Assembly (NCBI RefSeq): GCF_000091305.1
Contig: NC_013929.1
Coordinates: 9,982,001 to 10,046,000 of the forward strand
Length of the DNA stretch: 64,000 nucleotides
DNA from: Streptomyces scabiei 87.22
GTDB taxonomy: Bacteria > Actinomycetota > Actinomycetes > Streptomycetales > Streptomycetaceae
Direction: 5' to 3'
How positions within the stretch are numbered: the first letter of the stretch is position 1; every line of letters starts with the position of its first letter. Below, in pieces: positions 52,535 through 61,322 of the stretch. The position numbers were made by a program, and so were the translations under genes. The notes below the pieces were generated by a model. The model had not been told where the DNA came from, searched no databases, and was given only the letters and a program-made list of their open reading frames with translations.

Positions 52535-53959
52535 ATGCACGACGAGTTCCGCTTCGAACACGACCTCCTCGGCGACCTTCCGGTGCCCCGATACGCCTAC
52601 TTCGGCATCCACACCCTGCGGGCGGTACACAACTTCCCCATCACCGGCTCCCGTATCTCCACCCACCGTGACCTGGTCAACGGGCTGGCGGCCGTCAAGC
52701 AGGCCGCGGCACTGGCCAACCGCGACCTGGGGCTCCTCGATGCCGACAAGGCCGAGGCCATCGTCACCGCCTGCGAGGAGATCCGCTCCGGCAAGCTGCA
52801 CGACCAGTTCGTCGTGGACGTCATGCAGGGCGGCGCGGGCACGTCCACCAACATGAACGCCAACGAGGTCATCGCCAACCGGGCCCTCGAACTCCTCGGT
52901 CACGACCGCGGCGACTACCGGCATCTGCACCCCCTCGACGACGTCAACGCCGGGCAGAGCACCAACGACGCCTACCCGACGGCGCTCAAGGTGGCCCTGC
53001 AGGAAGGCGCCGACCGTCTCGGGCAGGCCATGGCCACCCTGCGGCGAGCCTTCCGGACCAAGGCCGACGAGTTCGCCGACATCGTCAAGACCGGCCGCAC
53101 CCAACTCCAGGACGCCGTGCCCATGACCATCGGCCAGGAGTTCGGCGCATACGCGGTGATGCTGGCCGAGGACGAACAGCGTCTGGCCGAGGCCGCCGCT
53201 CTCCTGCGGGAGATCAACCTCGGTGGCACGGCCATCGGAACCGGTCTCAACACCCACCCCGGCTACGCGGCACTGGCCTGCGCGCACCTGAGCACCATCA
53301 CCGGTGTGCCTCTGACCACCGCCGCCGACCTCGTCGAGGCGACCCAGGACACCGGAGCGTTCGTCCAGCTCTCCGGAGTACTCAAACGCATCGCCGTCAA
53401 GCTCTCCAAGACCTGCAACGACCTGCGCCTGCTGTCCTCGGGCCCGCGCGCCGGCCTCGGCGAGATCAACCTCCCCGCGGTTCAGGCGGGTTCCAGCATC
53501 ATGCCCGGCAAGGTCAACCCCGTGATCCCCGAAGTCGTCAACCAGATCGCCTTCAGGACCGTCGGCAACGACATCACCATCACCATGGCCGCCGAATCCG
53601 GGCAGTTGCAGCTCAACGCCTTCGAACCAGTCATCGCCCTCTGCCTGTTCGAAAGCCTGGGACAGCTGGAAAGCGGATGCCTGACGCTGGCCGACCGCTG
53701 CGTGAGAGGCATCACCGCCAACCGCGAACACCTGCGCACGGTCGCGCACAACACCATCGCCATCGTCACCGCGCTCACCCCCGTCATCGGCTACACACAG
53801 GCGAGTGCCGCCGCACAGGAAGCGCTGGACAAGAACCTGCCGGTGACCGACGTGGTCCTGGCACAGAAGCTGCTCACCACCGACCAGCTCCAGAACATCC
53901 TGCACCCCGAAACCCTCACCACGAACAGCAGCCGCAGACCCACGCTCACACCCAACTGA
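52535..53959 (+). CDS. aspA: Aspartate ammonia-lyase
   Basis: A 474-residue fumarase/aspartase superfamily enzyme that converts L-aspartate to fumarate and ammonia. The signature loop is GSSIMPGKVNP with catalytic Ser S321, and the substrate segments GAGTSTNMNANEVIANRAL and VNAGQSTNDAYPTALK are intact. The segment KTGRTQLQDAVPMTIGQEFG is the aspartase rather than fumarase form. It follows the glu-type transporter genes and lies under the same probable two-component control, which links amino acid import to entry of carbon into the TCA cycle. GATCAGGAGTAC precedes the ATG. Confidence 0.94.
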   Translation: MHDEFRFEHDLLGDLPVPRYAYFGIHTLRAVHNFPITGSRISTHRDLVNGLAAVKQAAALANRDLGLLDADKAEAIVTACEEIRSGKLHDQFVVDVMQGGAGTSTNMNANEVIANRALELLGHDRGDYRHLHPLDDVNAGQSTNDAYPTALKVALQEGADRLGQAMATLRRAFRTKADEFADIVKTGRTQLQDAVPMTIGQEFGAYAVMLAEDEQRLAEAAALLREINLGGTAIGTGLNTHPGYAALACAHLSTITGVPLTTAADLVEATQDTGAFVQLSGVLKRIAVKLSKTCNDLRLLSSGPRAGLGEINLPAVQAGSSIMPGKVNPVIPEVVNQIAFRTVGNDITITMAAESGQLQLNAFEPVIALCLFESLGQLESGCLTLADRCVRGITANREHLRTVAHNTIAIVTALTPVIGYTQASAAAQEALDKNLPVTDVVLAQKLLTTDQLQNILHPETLTTNSSRRPTLTPN

Positions 53960-54245
53960 CCGAGCCGGGAACCGTAACCCGCTTGTCCAGGCGGAGTCCT
54001 CGTCGTCGGAGACCAGGACGACGGTGCGGCGCCCGTCGGGGAGGCGAGGGCCGAGGGTGATGCAAGGAATGATCGAGGTGAGGAAGGGCATTTCCGACGG
54101 GAAGAAGGGAAATCCCGACGGGAAGAAAGGGCAGACTCCATGGCAACGCTAGGAGCTGTCCCGCAAAGGGTCGGTGGGGCGTGGCGCCAGGTGGTGAGCG
54201 GATACTCGCGAGACTCCGACGTGGCAGCTGTGGCAGCCTGCGGAC

Positions 54246-54584
54246 ATGCCAGAGCTGCGCGTTCATGCAGGCCGCCACTACGCCGTCCAGTTCCACTACG
54301 CCTTGCCGGACGACGCCTGGTGTGTGGAGCTGAGCGAGGCCGTCCCGGCGCCGGCTTCGTGGGCTGACATTCCCAATGCAGAGACGCACCTGCCAGGAAC
54401 TGCGTTCGTGGTGGCGGTGATACCTGACGAGGACCCGAGTCTGGAGCCGACCGTTCACATCCACAGCCACGACGAGCACGTCATCCCCTACGAGATCATG
54501 CGCTGGTTCATGGAGCAGGTGGCCGAGCAGGTTGAACGCTGCCGCCTCGCGTTCGAGCAGGGAGCACCTGAAGCAATGGAATGA
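54246..54584 (+). CDS. Hypothetical acidic protein, unknown function
   Basis: A 112-residue acidic protein. The N-terminus MPELRVHAGRHYAVQFHYAL leads into Trp-containing turns (DDAWCVELSEAV), and it has a His-rich stretch VHIHSHDEHVIPYE followed by an amphipathic C-terminal helix (WFMEQVAEQVERCRLAFEQG). No family is recognised. The ATG lacks a strong ribosome site. It lies between aspartase and a truncated IS5 transposase whose frame starts eight bases after its stop. Confidence 0.55.
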   Translation: MPELRVHAGRHYAVQFHYALPDDAWCVELSEAVPAPASWADIPNAETHLPGTAFVVAVIPDEDPSLEPTVHIHSHDEHVIPYEIMRWFMEQVAEQVERCRLAFEQGAPEAME

Positions 54585-54591
54585 TCGCGCA

Positions 54592-55117
54592 GTGAGTGGT
54601 GTGATCACGGCGTCGGAACCTTCCTGGATAGCCCCGTTCAGCGGCCTGAGCCCGCGGCAGTTCGGCAAGCTGATCACCGCGTTACGACGCGAGGGCGTAG
54701 ACCCCGTCCGCAAAAGACGGCCATGGCGCCTGCCGCTGGAGGACCGGGTCCTGCTGGTCGCCGCGTACTGGCGGACGAACCTGACATTGCGGCAGCTCGC
54801 CCCGCTCTTCGGCATCTCGAAGTCGGCAGCGGATCGCATCATCGACCACCTCAGGCCCTCGCTGGCTCTGCAACAGCGCAAGCGGTTCCGCAAGGACACC
54901 GTGCTGATCGTGGACGGCACCCTGGTGCCAACCCGCGATCACACCATCGCCGAGCAGTCGAAGAACTACCGTTACTCGACCAACCACCAGGTCGTCATCG
55001 ACGCTGACACCCGACTCGTCGTCGCGGTCGGTCAGCCCCTGCCCGGCAACCGCAACGACTGCAAGGCATGGGAGCTTTCCGGCGCGAAGGACGCCGTCGG
55101 CAAGACCACGGTCATCG
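54592..55117 (+). mobile_element. Truncated IS5-type transposase (DDE_4)
   Basis: The frame encodes the N-terminal HTH (RQLAPLFGISKSAADRIIDH) and the start of the DDE domain, with the first catalytic Asp in VLIVDGTLVPTRDHTI and the second in KTTVIAD. Homology ends right after VIAD, where the family continues with GGYRG, so the region with the third catalytic residue is missing. GTG at 54592 is the likely start. A TTA codon is present at about 54682. The element is inactive by deletion. Confidence 0.75.
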
Positions 55118-55357
55118 CGGACGTCACGTCGTTCGGGTCCTCCATGTTGACGGCCCGCGTGTGGGCGGCGGGCGGTAATTGCCGCTGTGGGTGCGTAGGG
55201 TGGCGCCGGTGCGAATAGCTGTGTCGTCCGGTCGGCGTGCCGGATACCGAAGTCGGCCGGGGCGGATCCTGAACTCGGCGCTGGCGCTGTTGTTTCTCTT
55301 CTCCGTGTACGAGGACATGCGGGGCCGAATCGTCTTCGACCCGGTGTTCGACAGGAA

Positions 55358-55441
55358 GTGGGGTCGGTCCAGGCGAAGCTGGGCCTGCGCAACAGGGTCG
55401 AGGTCGCGGTCTGGGCGTTCCGCTCCGGACGCGCCGAATAG
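55358..55441 (+). pseudogene. C-terminal tail of a LuxR-type response regulator
   Basis: The last codons of this frame read GSVQAKLGLRNRVEVAVWAF then RSGRAE and stop (TAG 55439-55441). This is the final part of the NarL/FixJ HTH domain (helix 4 and the ExSGLV-like tail). Nothing in the upstream 250 bases supplies the rest of the regulator or its kinase; the truncated transposase lies there instead. The regulator gene was most likely removed during that rearrangement. Confidence 0.65.
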
Positions 55442-55443
55442 CG

Positions 55444-55475
55444 ATCGCGTCGCGAAGGGCCATCGCGTCGCGAAG
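55444..55475. repeat. 18-bp-spaced direct repeat
   Basis: ATCGCGTCGCGAAG occurs at 55444-55457 and 55462-55475. Further on, CGGTCCGG repeats at about 55543, 55562 and 55580. These short repeats fill the gap between the regulator tail and the ABC genes; no gene was seen between 55442 and 55777. Confidence 0.6.
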
Positions 55476-55634
55476 AGTGGTCCGCCGCAACAGCAGTCCG
55501 GTCGGAACAGCGCCTCGGTCGACGGGCGTTCGGGCGGTCAAGTCGGTCCGGCCGCATCAGACGGTCCGGCCGTAACAGTCGGTCCGGAGGTTGTCGCTGC
55601 CGGACCGGACCGGAGCGGCGCTCCGGTGACGATC

Positions 55635-55650
55635 TCCCCCGATCGGGGGA
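55635..55650. promoter_or_regulatory. Perfect palindrome, probable response-regulator site
   Basis: TCCCCCGATCGGGGGA is a perfect 16-bp palindrome 128 bases before the ABC ATPase start. CCCCCGATCGGGGG-type sites are common upstream of Streptomyces MacB-type ABC genes controlled by an adjacent LuxR-type regulator, which here survives only as a tail. Confidence 0.6.
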
Positions 55651-55777
55651 TGCGGCGCCGGATGTTCGGGGGATCCGCCGACGGGTGGCCGGGCGGGAGG
55701 CTCATGTACGTCGCCTTTCAGCTGCGACCCCCTGTGCCACGAGGGGGCAATCCATCGACCTTCCACCGAGGACCGGC

Positions 55778-56545
55778 ATGCACCCCTCCCTGCCCCCTAC
55801 CGCCAAGGCGAGTTACGCGGCCTGCGCCACCGACCTGACGAAGGTGTACGGCACAGGTGACACCCGTGTGGTGGCCCTCGACGCGGTCACGGTCGGCTTC
55901 GTCCGGGGCCAGTTCACCGCGATCATGGGCCCTTCCGGATCGGGGAAGTCCACCCTGATGCACTGCATGGCAGGTCTCGACTCGCCGTCCTTCGGGTCGG
56001 TCCGGCTCGGCGACACGGAGATCGGCTCCCTGAACGACCGTCAGCTCACCCGGCTGCGCCGCGACCGCCTCGGCTTCGTCTTCCAGGCGTTCAACCTGCT
56101 GCCCACCCTCACCGCCCTGGAGAACATCACCCTTCCCTTGGACATCGCGGGCCGCGGGCCGGAACGGAAATGGCTCGAGGGCATCATCGAGACCGTCGGC
56201 CTGGCCGACCGGCTCGACCACCGGCCCGGCCAGCTCTCCGGCGGCCAGCAGCAGCGCGTCGCCGTCGCCCGTGCGCTGGCCGGGCGGCCCGACATCGTCT
56301 TCGCGGACGAGCCCACCGGCAATCTGGACTCCCGCAGCGGGGCCGAGATCCTCCAGTTCCTGCGCGGCTCCACGAGCGCGCTGGGCCAGACCGTCGTCAT
56401 GGTCACGCACGATCCCGCCGCCGCCTCCTACGCCGACCGCGTCGTCTTCCTCGCCGACGGACGCATCGTCGACGAACTCCACGCGCCCACCGCCGAGGCC
56501 GTCCTGGAGCGTATGGGACGCCTGACACCCGCGCACCAGGCCTGA
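55778..56545 (+). CDS. MacB/LolD-type ABC transporter ATPase
   Basis: A 255-residue ATPase. Walker A is GPSGSGKST, the signature is LSGGQQQRVAVARALAGRPD and Walker B is IVFADEPTGNLDS, the form found in LolD/MacB/FtsE-type ATPases that drive mechanotransmission rather than membrane transport. The partner FtsX-type permease starts 200 bases downstream. ATG at 55778 has GAGGACCGGC upstream. Such pairs export or extract lipids, peptides or antibiotics from the membrane in Streptomyces; the substrate is unknown. Confidence 0.9.
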   Translation: MHPSLPPTAKASYAACATDLTKVYGTGDTRVVALDAVTVGFVRGQFTAIMGPSGSGKSTLMHCMAGLDSPSFGSVRLGDTEIGSLNDRQLTRLRRDRLGFVFQAFNLLPTLTALENITLPLDIAGRGPERKWLEGIIETVGLADRLDHRPGQLSGGQQQRVAVARALAGRPDIVFADEPTGNLDSRSGAEILQFLRGSTSALGQTVVMVTHDPAAASYADRVVFLADGRIVDELHAPTAEAVLERMGRLTPAHQA

Positions 56546-56622
56546 CGCCTACGTACGCCCGTCGTCCGCACCCTGCGCGCCCGGTGCGGGTATGCCGCGC
56601 ATCCACGGGCGTACGTCCCGGG

Positions 56623-56700
56623 CCTGACGCGCGTACTTCCTGCGTCTGACGTGAGTCCTGCTTGCGTCTGACGCGCGCACCCGCGTCTGACGCGCGTCTG
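56623..56700. repeat. Cluster of short direct repeats between the ABC genes
   Basis: The unit GCGTCTGACGCGCG and its variants occur four times between 56623 and 56700 (at about 56623, 56642, 56664 and 56683), in the gap between the ATPase stop and the permease start. Confidence 0.6.
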
Positions 56701-56745
56701 CCCCCTTCGAAAACCCCTCACCCTGCACCTCCGGAAGGCCGCCCC

Positions 56746-59277
56746 GTGTTCCGCACCGCCTTGCGCAATGTCCTCGTGCACAAAGCCCGCCTGCTGATGA
56801 CCATGCTCGCCGTTCTGCTCGGCGTCGCCTTCGTCGCCGGCACCCTCGTCTTCACCGACACCGTCGGCAACGCCTACAAACAGCGCTACCTCAGCACCCT
56901 GCGCGATGTCTCGGTCCAGGTCACACCGCCGTTCGACGAGACGTCCGGCGAGCCCGGAACCGTGGGGATGGACACGCTGCGGCGCCTGCGAAGGCTGCCC
57001 GGCGTGGCGTCCGTGACCGGCTCCGTCGAAGGGTTCGCCGCCGTGGCCGCGAAGGACGGCCGCCCCCTCGGCGAGGGCCATGTGGCCAGGGCGGGCAACT
57101 ACTTCCCCCAGGCCGACGGAAAGGACGACCGCCATCCGCTGACCACCGGACGCGCCCCCGCCGGACCCGACGAGGTGCTGATGGACACCAGCACCGCCGA
57201 CCAGGGTGGCTACGAGGTGGGCGACACCGTCCGGCTGGCGATCGACGGACCGGTGCTGCACAAGAAACTCGTCGGCATCGTCCGCATCGACGCTGCCTCC
57301 GGCTCGGGCGGCACCTCGGTGTTCTTCGACGACGCCACCGCACAGAAACTGCTTCTGAGGCCGGGACAGTACGACGGTGTCTCGCTCGATGCCGAGGCCG
57401 GCGCCTCGGAGCAGCGGCTCGCGGCCGCGGCGCGCGGTCTGCTGCCCGAGGAATCCGAGATCAGCACGGGGGCGCAGCTGCGCGAGCAGCGGCGGGCCGA
57501 GGCCGCCGAGGGGGCGGAAGGGCTCAGCCAGGTGCTGCTCGCCTTCGCGGCCATCGCCCTGTTCGTCGGCGTCTTCGTCATCGGCAACACCTTCACCATG
57601 CTGGCCACCCAGCGTTCGCAGGAGACGGCCCTGCTGCGGGCCGTCGGCGCCGGACGCCGCCAGGTGACCCGGTCCGTGCTCGTCGAGGCCGCCCTGCTGG
57701 GGCTGTGCGCGGAGGCCGCGGGGTTCCTCCTCGGGATCGGCGTGGCCCTGACCCTGCGGCAGCTGTTCGCGTCCACCGGATCCGGCGTCCCCGACGGGCC
57801 GTTGGTCGTCGCCCCGGGCACCGTGCTGGTCTCCTTCGTGGTGGGCGTCGTCGTCACCATGGTCGCCGCCTATCTGCCGGCCCGTCGCGCCGCCGCCGTG
57901 CCGCCCGTGGCCGCCATGTCCGCACTTCACACACCCCCGCCGGTCCGCAGCCTCCGCAGGCGCAACACCCTCGGTGTCGTCCTCATCGTGCTCGGTGTGC
58001 TCGGCGTGGTGAGCGCGGCGTCCAGCGGAGAGCAGGGCCGCACCATCGTCCTCGTCCCGTCCGCCCTGCTGCTCATCGGCCTCATCGTGGTGACCCCGGC
58101 GCTCTCCGGCCCGGCGATCGCCCTGGCCGGGCCCCTCCTGCGACGCTTCGGTGTCCCGGGCACGCTGGCCGCGCGCAACGCCCGGCGCAATCCGCGGCGC
58201 ACCGCCTCCACGGCCTCGGCCCTGATGATCGGCCTGTCCATGGTCACCGGCCTCACGGTGGTCGCGGTGTCCGCCACGACAGCACTGGCCCGGCGGGCCG
58301 AGAGCACCGTCACGGCCGACTTCGAGATCACGTCGAGGAGAGGCGGCTACCTGCCCGCGTCGGTCCACGACACCCTGGCGAAGTCCACGGCCGTGACCTC
58401 CTCGAGCCCGCAGCGCCAGAGCGCGGTCCGGCTCGGCGGCGAGGAGGTGAACCTGACCGGTGTGGACGCCCGGAGCATCGCCGATCTCCTCGACCCGAGC
58501 TTCACCTCGGGGTCACCGGCCGCCCTGGGCACGGGCGGCGGAAAGAACCTGCTGATCGACACCGCCACGGCCGACCTGTACGGGTGGACCCTGGGCCGGC
58601 GGGTTCCGGTGGTCTACGGCGACGGCAGCCGGGACACCCTGCGGATCGGCGGCATCTACCGCGCCGACGAGTTCCTGCCGGCCACCATGATGCCGCTCAC
58701 CACGCTCCAGCCCCATCTGAAGAAGACGGAGGACGCCTCGGTACTGGTGCACACCCAGGGCGGCGACGGCGAGACGCCACGGCGAGCCCTGCAGCGCGCC
58801 CTCGACCAGAACCCCCTCATCCGGCTGCGGAACACCGACGACCTGGCCGCGTCCGCCGGTGGCGGGGACATCAGCCTGCTCCTCGACCTCCTCTACGGGC
58901 TGCTGGCCATGGCCGTGGTGATCGCTGTTCTGGGGGTCGTCAACACCCTTGCGATGTCCGTGGCCGAGCGCACTCGTGAGATCGGGATGCTGCGCGCGGT
59001 GGGGCTCCAGCCCGAGCAGACCAAGCGGATGATCCACCTGGAGTCCGTCCTCATCTCGCTGTTCGGTGCCCTGCTGGGCATCGGCGCGGGCCTGTTCCTC
59101 GGCTGGGCCGCCGGCAGACTCGCCTCCGGCAGCATCCAGGGATACGAGACGGTCATCCCCTGGGGCCGCATCGCCGCGGCTCTCGCCGGCGCCGCACTCG
59201 TCGGCGTGGTGGCGGGACTGTGGCCCGCCCGCCGGGCGGCCCGCCTGAACGTCCTCACCGCCCTCAAGGCGGACTGA
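56746..59277 (+). CDS. FtsX/MacB-like ABC permease
   Basis: An 843-residue permease with two FtsX units: four plus four membrane helices are placed around two large extracellular domains. Helix 1 is LLMTMLAVLLGVAFVAGTLV, and the cytoplasmic loops contain TALLRAVGAGRRQVTRSVLV and REIGMLRAVGLQPEQTKRMI, the docking motifs for the ATPase. A final basic segment PARRAARLNVLTALKAD is typical. GTG at 56746 has GGAAGG upstream; the open frame before it is low complexity. With the upstream ATPase it forms a complete exporter or mechanotransmission pump. Confidence 0.9.
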   Translation: MFRTALRNVLVHKARLLMTMLAVLLGVAFVAGTLVFTDTVGNAYKQRYLSTLRDVSVQVTPPFDETSGEPGTVGMDTLRRLRRLPGVASVTGSVEGFAAVAAKDGRPLGEGHVARAGNYFPQADGKDDRHPLTTGRAPAGPDEVLMDTSTADQGGYEVGDTVRLAIDGPVLHKKLVGIVRIDAASGSGGTSVFFDDATAQKLLLRPGQYDGVSLDAEAGASEQRLAAAARGLLPEESEISTGAQLREQRRAEAAEGAEGLSQVLLAFAAIALFVGVFVIGNTFTMLATQRSQETALLRAVGAGRRQVTRSVLVEAALLGLCAEAAGFLLGIGVALTLRQLFASTGSGVPDGPLVVAPGTVLVSFVVGVVVTMVAAYLPARRAAAVPPVAAMSALHTPPPVRSLRRRNTLGVVLIVLGVLGVVSAASSGEQGRTIVLVPSALLLIGLIVVTPALSGPAIALAGPLLRRFGVPGTLAARNARRNPRRTASTASALMIGLSMVTGLTVVAVSATTALARRAESTVTADFEITSRRGGYLPASVHDTLAKSTAVTSSSPQRQSAVRLGGEEVNLTGVDARSIADLLDPSFTSGSPAALGTGGGKNLLIDTATADLYGWTLGRRVPVVYGDGSRDTLRIGGIYRADEFLPATMMPLTTLQPHLKKTEDASVLVHTQGGDGETPRRALQRALDQNPLIRLRNTDDLAASAGGGDISLLLDLLYGLLAMAVVIAVLGVVNTLAMSVAERTREIGMLRAVGLQPEQTKRMIHLESVLISLFGALLGIGAGLFLGWAAGRLASGSIQGYETVIPWGRIAAALAGAALVGVVAGLWPARRAARLNVLTALKAD

Positions 59278-59344
59278 TGTGCGCGCGGCGTGGAGCGTCG
59301 CTGAGGGGGCGGTCGACGCGGCACTCGCCCCTCTGCAGGCGACG

Positions 59345-59950
59345 TCAGGCCGGGGTACCGAGCGGAGGGTGCTCCAGTACGCGGGGCTTGTACTCGACCA
59401 GCTGGGTGCGGCCGTCGAAGGTGCGGTGGTCGATCATTTCGAGGGCGACGTCCGGATAGCCGTCGTAGATGCGTTCCTCGCCCGTGGCCCCGGTGATCAC
59501 CGGGAACATCACGACCCGGAAGCGGTCGACGAGTCCGGCCTGCATCAGGGACCGGCACAGGCTGAGACTGCCGATCGTGCTGAGGAGCCCCGAGCCGTTC
59601 GACTTCATGGTGCGGACCGCCTCGACGGCGTCGTCCCGCACGAGCCTGGAGTTGGCCCACGTCAGTGGCTCCTCGAGCGAGGAGGAGAACACCACCTTGG
59701 ACGCTTGCGTGAGCGCGTCGACGGACGCCTCCTCCTCGGGCCTGAACTCGTCCTGGCCGGCGGGGACCTCGCCCGCGGCGAAGCCCGACATCAGGCGGTA
59801 GGTGTTGGCTCCCATCAGGTAGGTGGCCTCGGGCTGCTCGCCGAGCCATGCGAGGTACTCAGGGCCCTCGAGGCCCCAGAAGCCGGGCCATCCCTCTCCC
59901 GACGCGTAGCCGTCGAGGGAGGTGATGAAGTCGACGAGAAGCTCCGACAT
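59345..59950 (-). CDS. Dihydrofolate reductase family (RibD C-domain) protein
   Basis: A 201-residue protein of the bacterial dihydrofolate reductase-like superfamily, related to the reductase half of RibD. The start MSELLVDFITSLDGYASGEG and the NADPH-loop-like STIGSLSLCRSLMQAGLVDR, then FRVVMFPVITGATGEERIY, match the family. Members include uncharacterised oxidoreductases in Streptomyces. It is convergent with the FtsX permease; GGAAAGGACACC precedes the ATG. The substrate is unknown and folate metabolism is not implied. Confidence 0.85.
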   Translation of the reverse strand: MSELLVDFITSLDGYASGEGWPGFWGLEGPEYLAWLGEQPEATYLMGANTYRLMSGFAAGEVPAGQDEFRPEEEASVDALTQASKVVFSSSLEEPLTWANSRLVRDDAVEAVRTMKSNGSGLLSTIGSLSLCRSLMQAGLVDRFRVVMFPVITGATGEERIYDGYPDVALEMIDHRTFDGRTQLVEYKPRVLEHPPLGTPA

Positions 59951-60182
59951 GGCGGTGTCCTTTCCTGGGGTGTCATGAGCTTGGACCGGCGGGGAGCCAC
60001 AAACTCATCGGCCGCGCTGTGGAGCGACGGAAAAACCCACGACGATCACCGCCCCGGCGGCGAACCGTGACCGCGAACGTGGGTGAAGTCGCCGCAGCCG
60101 ATCACGACCATCGGCCCGTCCCCGGCATGCGAACTGCCGGGGACGGGATCACTGATGACACCGGCGTCCGGTTCCTCACGGG

Positions 60183-61142
60183 TCAGTGCCGGGCGAACTG
60201 AACCTGCGTCGGTTGGACGACATTCGGGCGCACCGCGAGTCCGCTGACGGTCAGCTGCTCCCCGTAGATGTCGGTGACTCTGATCGCCTTGCCACAGCCA
60301 CTGCCGTCGGCGGAGACGAAGTAGTTGAAGCTGGTGCGGGAGAGCTGCCGCCAGCCGCCCCCGGTGCTGACCTCCAGCCGCGCGACCGGGTTGCGATGAC
60401 CGATCACCTGGATGCCGCACCAGTAGACGCTGGAGCCGGTCTTGTACCTGATGGACATCGTGCCGATGGAGCTGGGACTCACCAGGCTCCAGGTGATGGG
60501 GAGCCTGCCGACCTTGAGGTCGGCGAGCTTGGCGAAGGCCTGCTGGCTGAGGTCGATCTGCCCGGGTGCGCAGGGCAGAGGGCATTCGTTGGTGATCCGC
60601 ACCGTGATCGACTTGCCGTTGCCCGTGCGGACGAGAACGTACGCGCCGCAGGCCCGGGAGGTCTCGTAGTCGGTGGTGTTCATCGCCGCGATCATCATGT
60701 CCGGGCTCGGACCGAACAGACAGGCCCCGTCCCCGACACCGGCCTCGTAGGCGGTGGCGACGCCCTGATACGAGGTGTTGGGCCGGATCCGCCCTGCCGA
60801 CGGGGGCGTGGTGGACGTGCGTGAGGTCTTCGGGGCGTCCTTGGACGAGGCCTTCGCCGCCTTGGGGGGTTTCTTGGCCTTGGGGCTGGTGGAGCTGCTC
60901 GGACTAGGGCTCGACGACGGGCTCGGCGTCGCGCTGGGAGATGCCGTGCCGGCGGTGCGGGCGGCTTTCGGTTGCGTGGTGACGAGGGGCGTGGCCGCGG
61001 CCGGCCCGGCATCGACCTTGTGGCCGGGGAGCAACGCCGTGACCAGGTAGGCGAGAACGCTCGCGGCGGTCAGGGCCACCGTGGAGCCCAGTACGAGTCT
61101 GCGTCTGCGCCTGCGCTGCCGCGCGACCTGCCTCGTTGTCAT
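60183..61142 (-). CDS. Bacterial expansin (DPBB + CBM63-like) with N-terminal anchor
   Basis: A 319-residue expansin-like protein that loosens cellulose without hydrolysis. A basic N-terminus and a helix (LVLGSTVALTAASVLAYLV) form an anchor or signal, then a Ser/Pro/Lys linker (about 55-115) leads into the six-stranded double-psi barrel (about 120-205, with PNTSYQGVATAYEAGVGDGA and GQIDLSQQAFAKLADLKVG) and a CBM63-like domain to the end. The Asp of the IDLS motif is kept, but the other key Asp (TDxxP in EXLX1) is Asn in RITNECPLPC. Cysteines in the barrel (ACLFG, RACGAY, NECPLPC) suggest disulfides. A CebR box lies 125 bases upstream. Confidence 0.85.
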   Translation of the reverse strand: MTTRQVARQRRRRRRLVLGSTVALTAASVLAYLVTALLPGHKVDAGPAAATPLVTTQPKAARTAGTASPSATPSPSSSPSPSSSTSPKAKKPPKAAKASSKDAPKTSRTSTTPPSAGRIRPNTSYQGVATAYEAGVGDGACLFGPSPDMMIAAMNTTDYETSRACGAYVLVRTGNGKSITVRITNECPLPCAPGQIDLSQQAFAKLADLKVGRLPITWSLVSPSSIGTMSIRYKTGSSVYWCGIQVIGHRNPVARLEVSTGGGWRQLSRTSFNYFVSADGSGCGKAIRVTDIYGEQLTVSGLAVRPNVVQPTQVQFARH

Positions 61143-61266
61143 GATTACCTGTCCGTTCAGGATGGTGCCGATGGTGCACTGGTCAGTGCCCGCCCACGGC
61201 GAAAAGGTTGCCGCCGACTTTGCGCGGCCCAGGGGCGTCTGTCAGGCGCAGGACGGGTCTGAAGAC

Positions 61267-61280
61267 TGGGAGCGCTCCCA
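61267..61280. promoter_or_regulatory. CebR box upstream of the expansin gene
   Basis: TGGGAGCGCTCCCA, a perfect 14-bp palindrome, lies between the end of the LacI regulator gene (61323) and the expansin start (61142). It is identical to the boxes before the LPMO and GH12 genes. Confidence 0.92.
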
Positions 61281-61322
61281 AAAAGCCGGACGGTCAACTC
61301 CGGTGCAAGTAGCCGGCGTTTC

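Noticed and set aside
53990..54140. Leftward coding-like segment LGPRLPDGRRTVVLVSDDED near 54000
   Set aside because: Short, with a tandem 21-base repeat at its upstream side and no recognised family; could be a gene fragment but support is too weak.
55635..55650. The palindrome as a terminator
   Set aside because: It has no loop or following tract and lies upstream of the ABC gene without a gene ending before it, so an operator is more likely.
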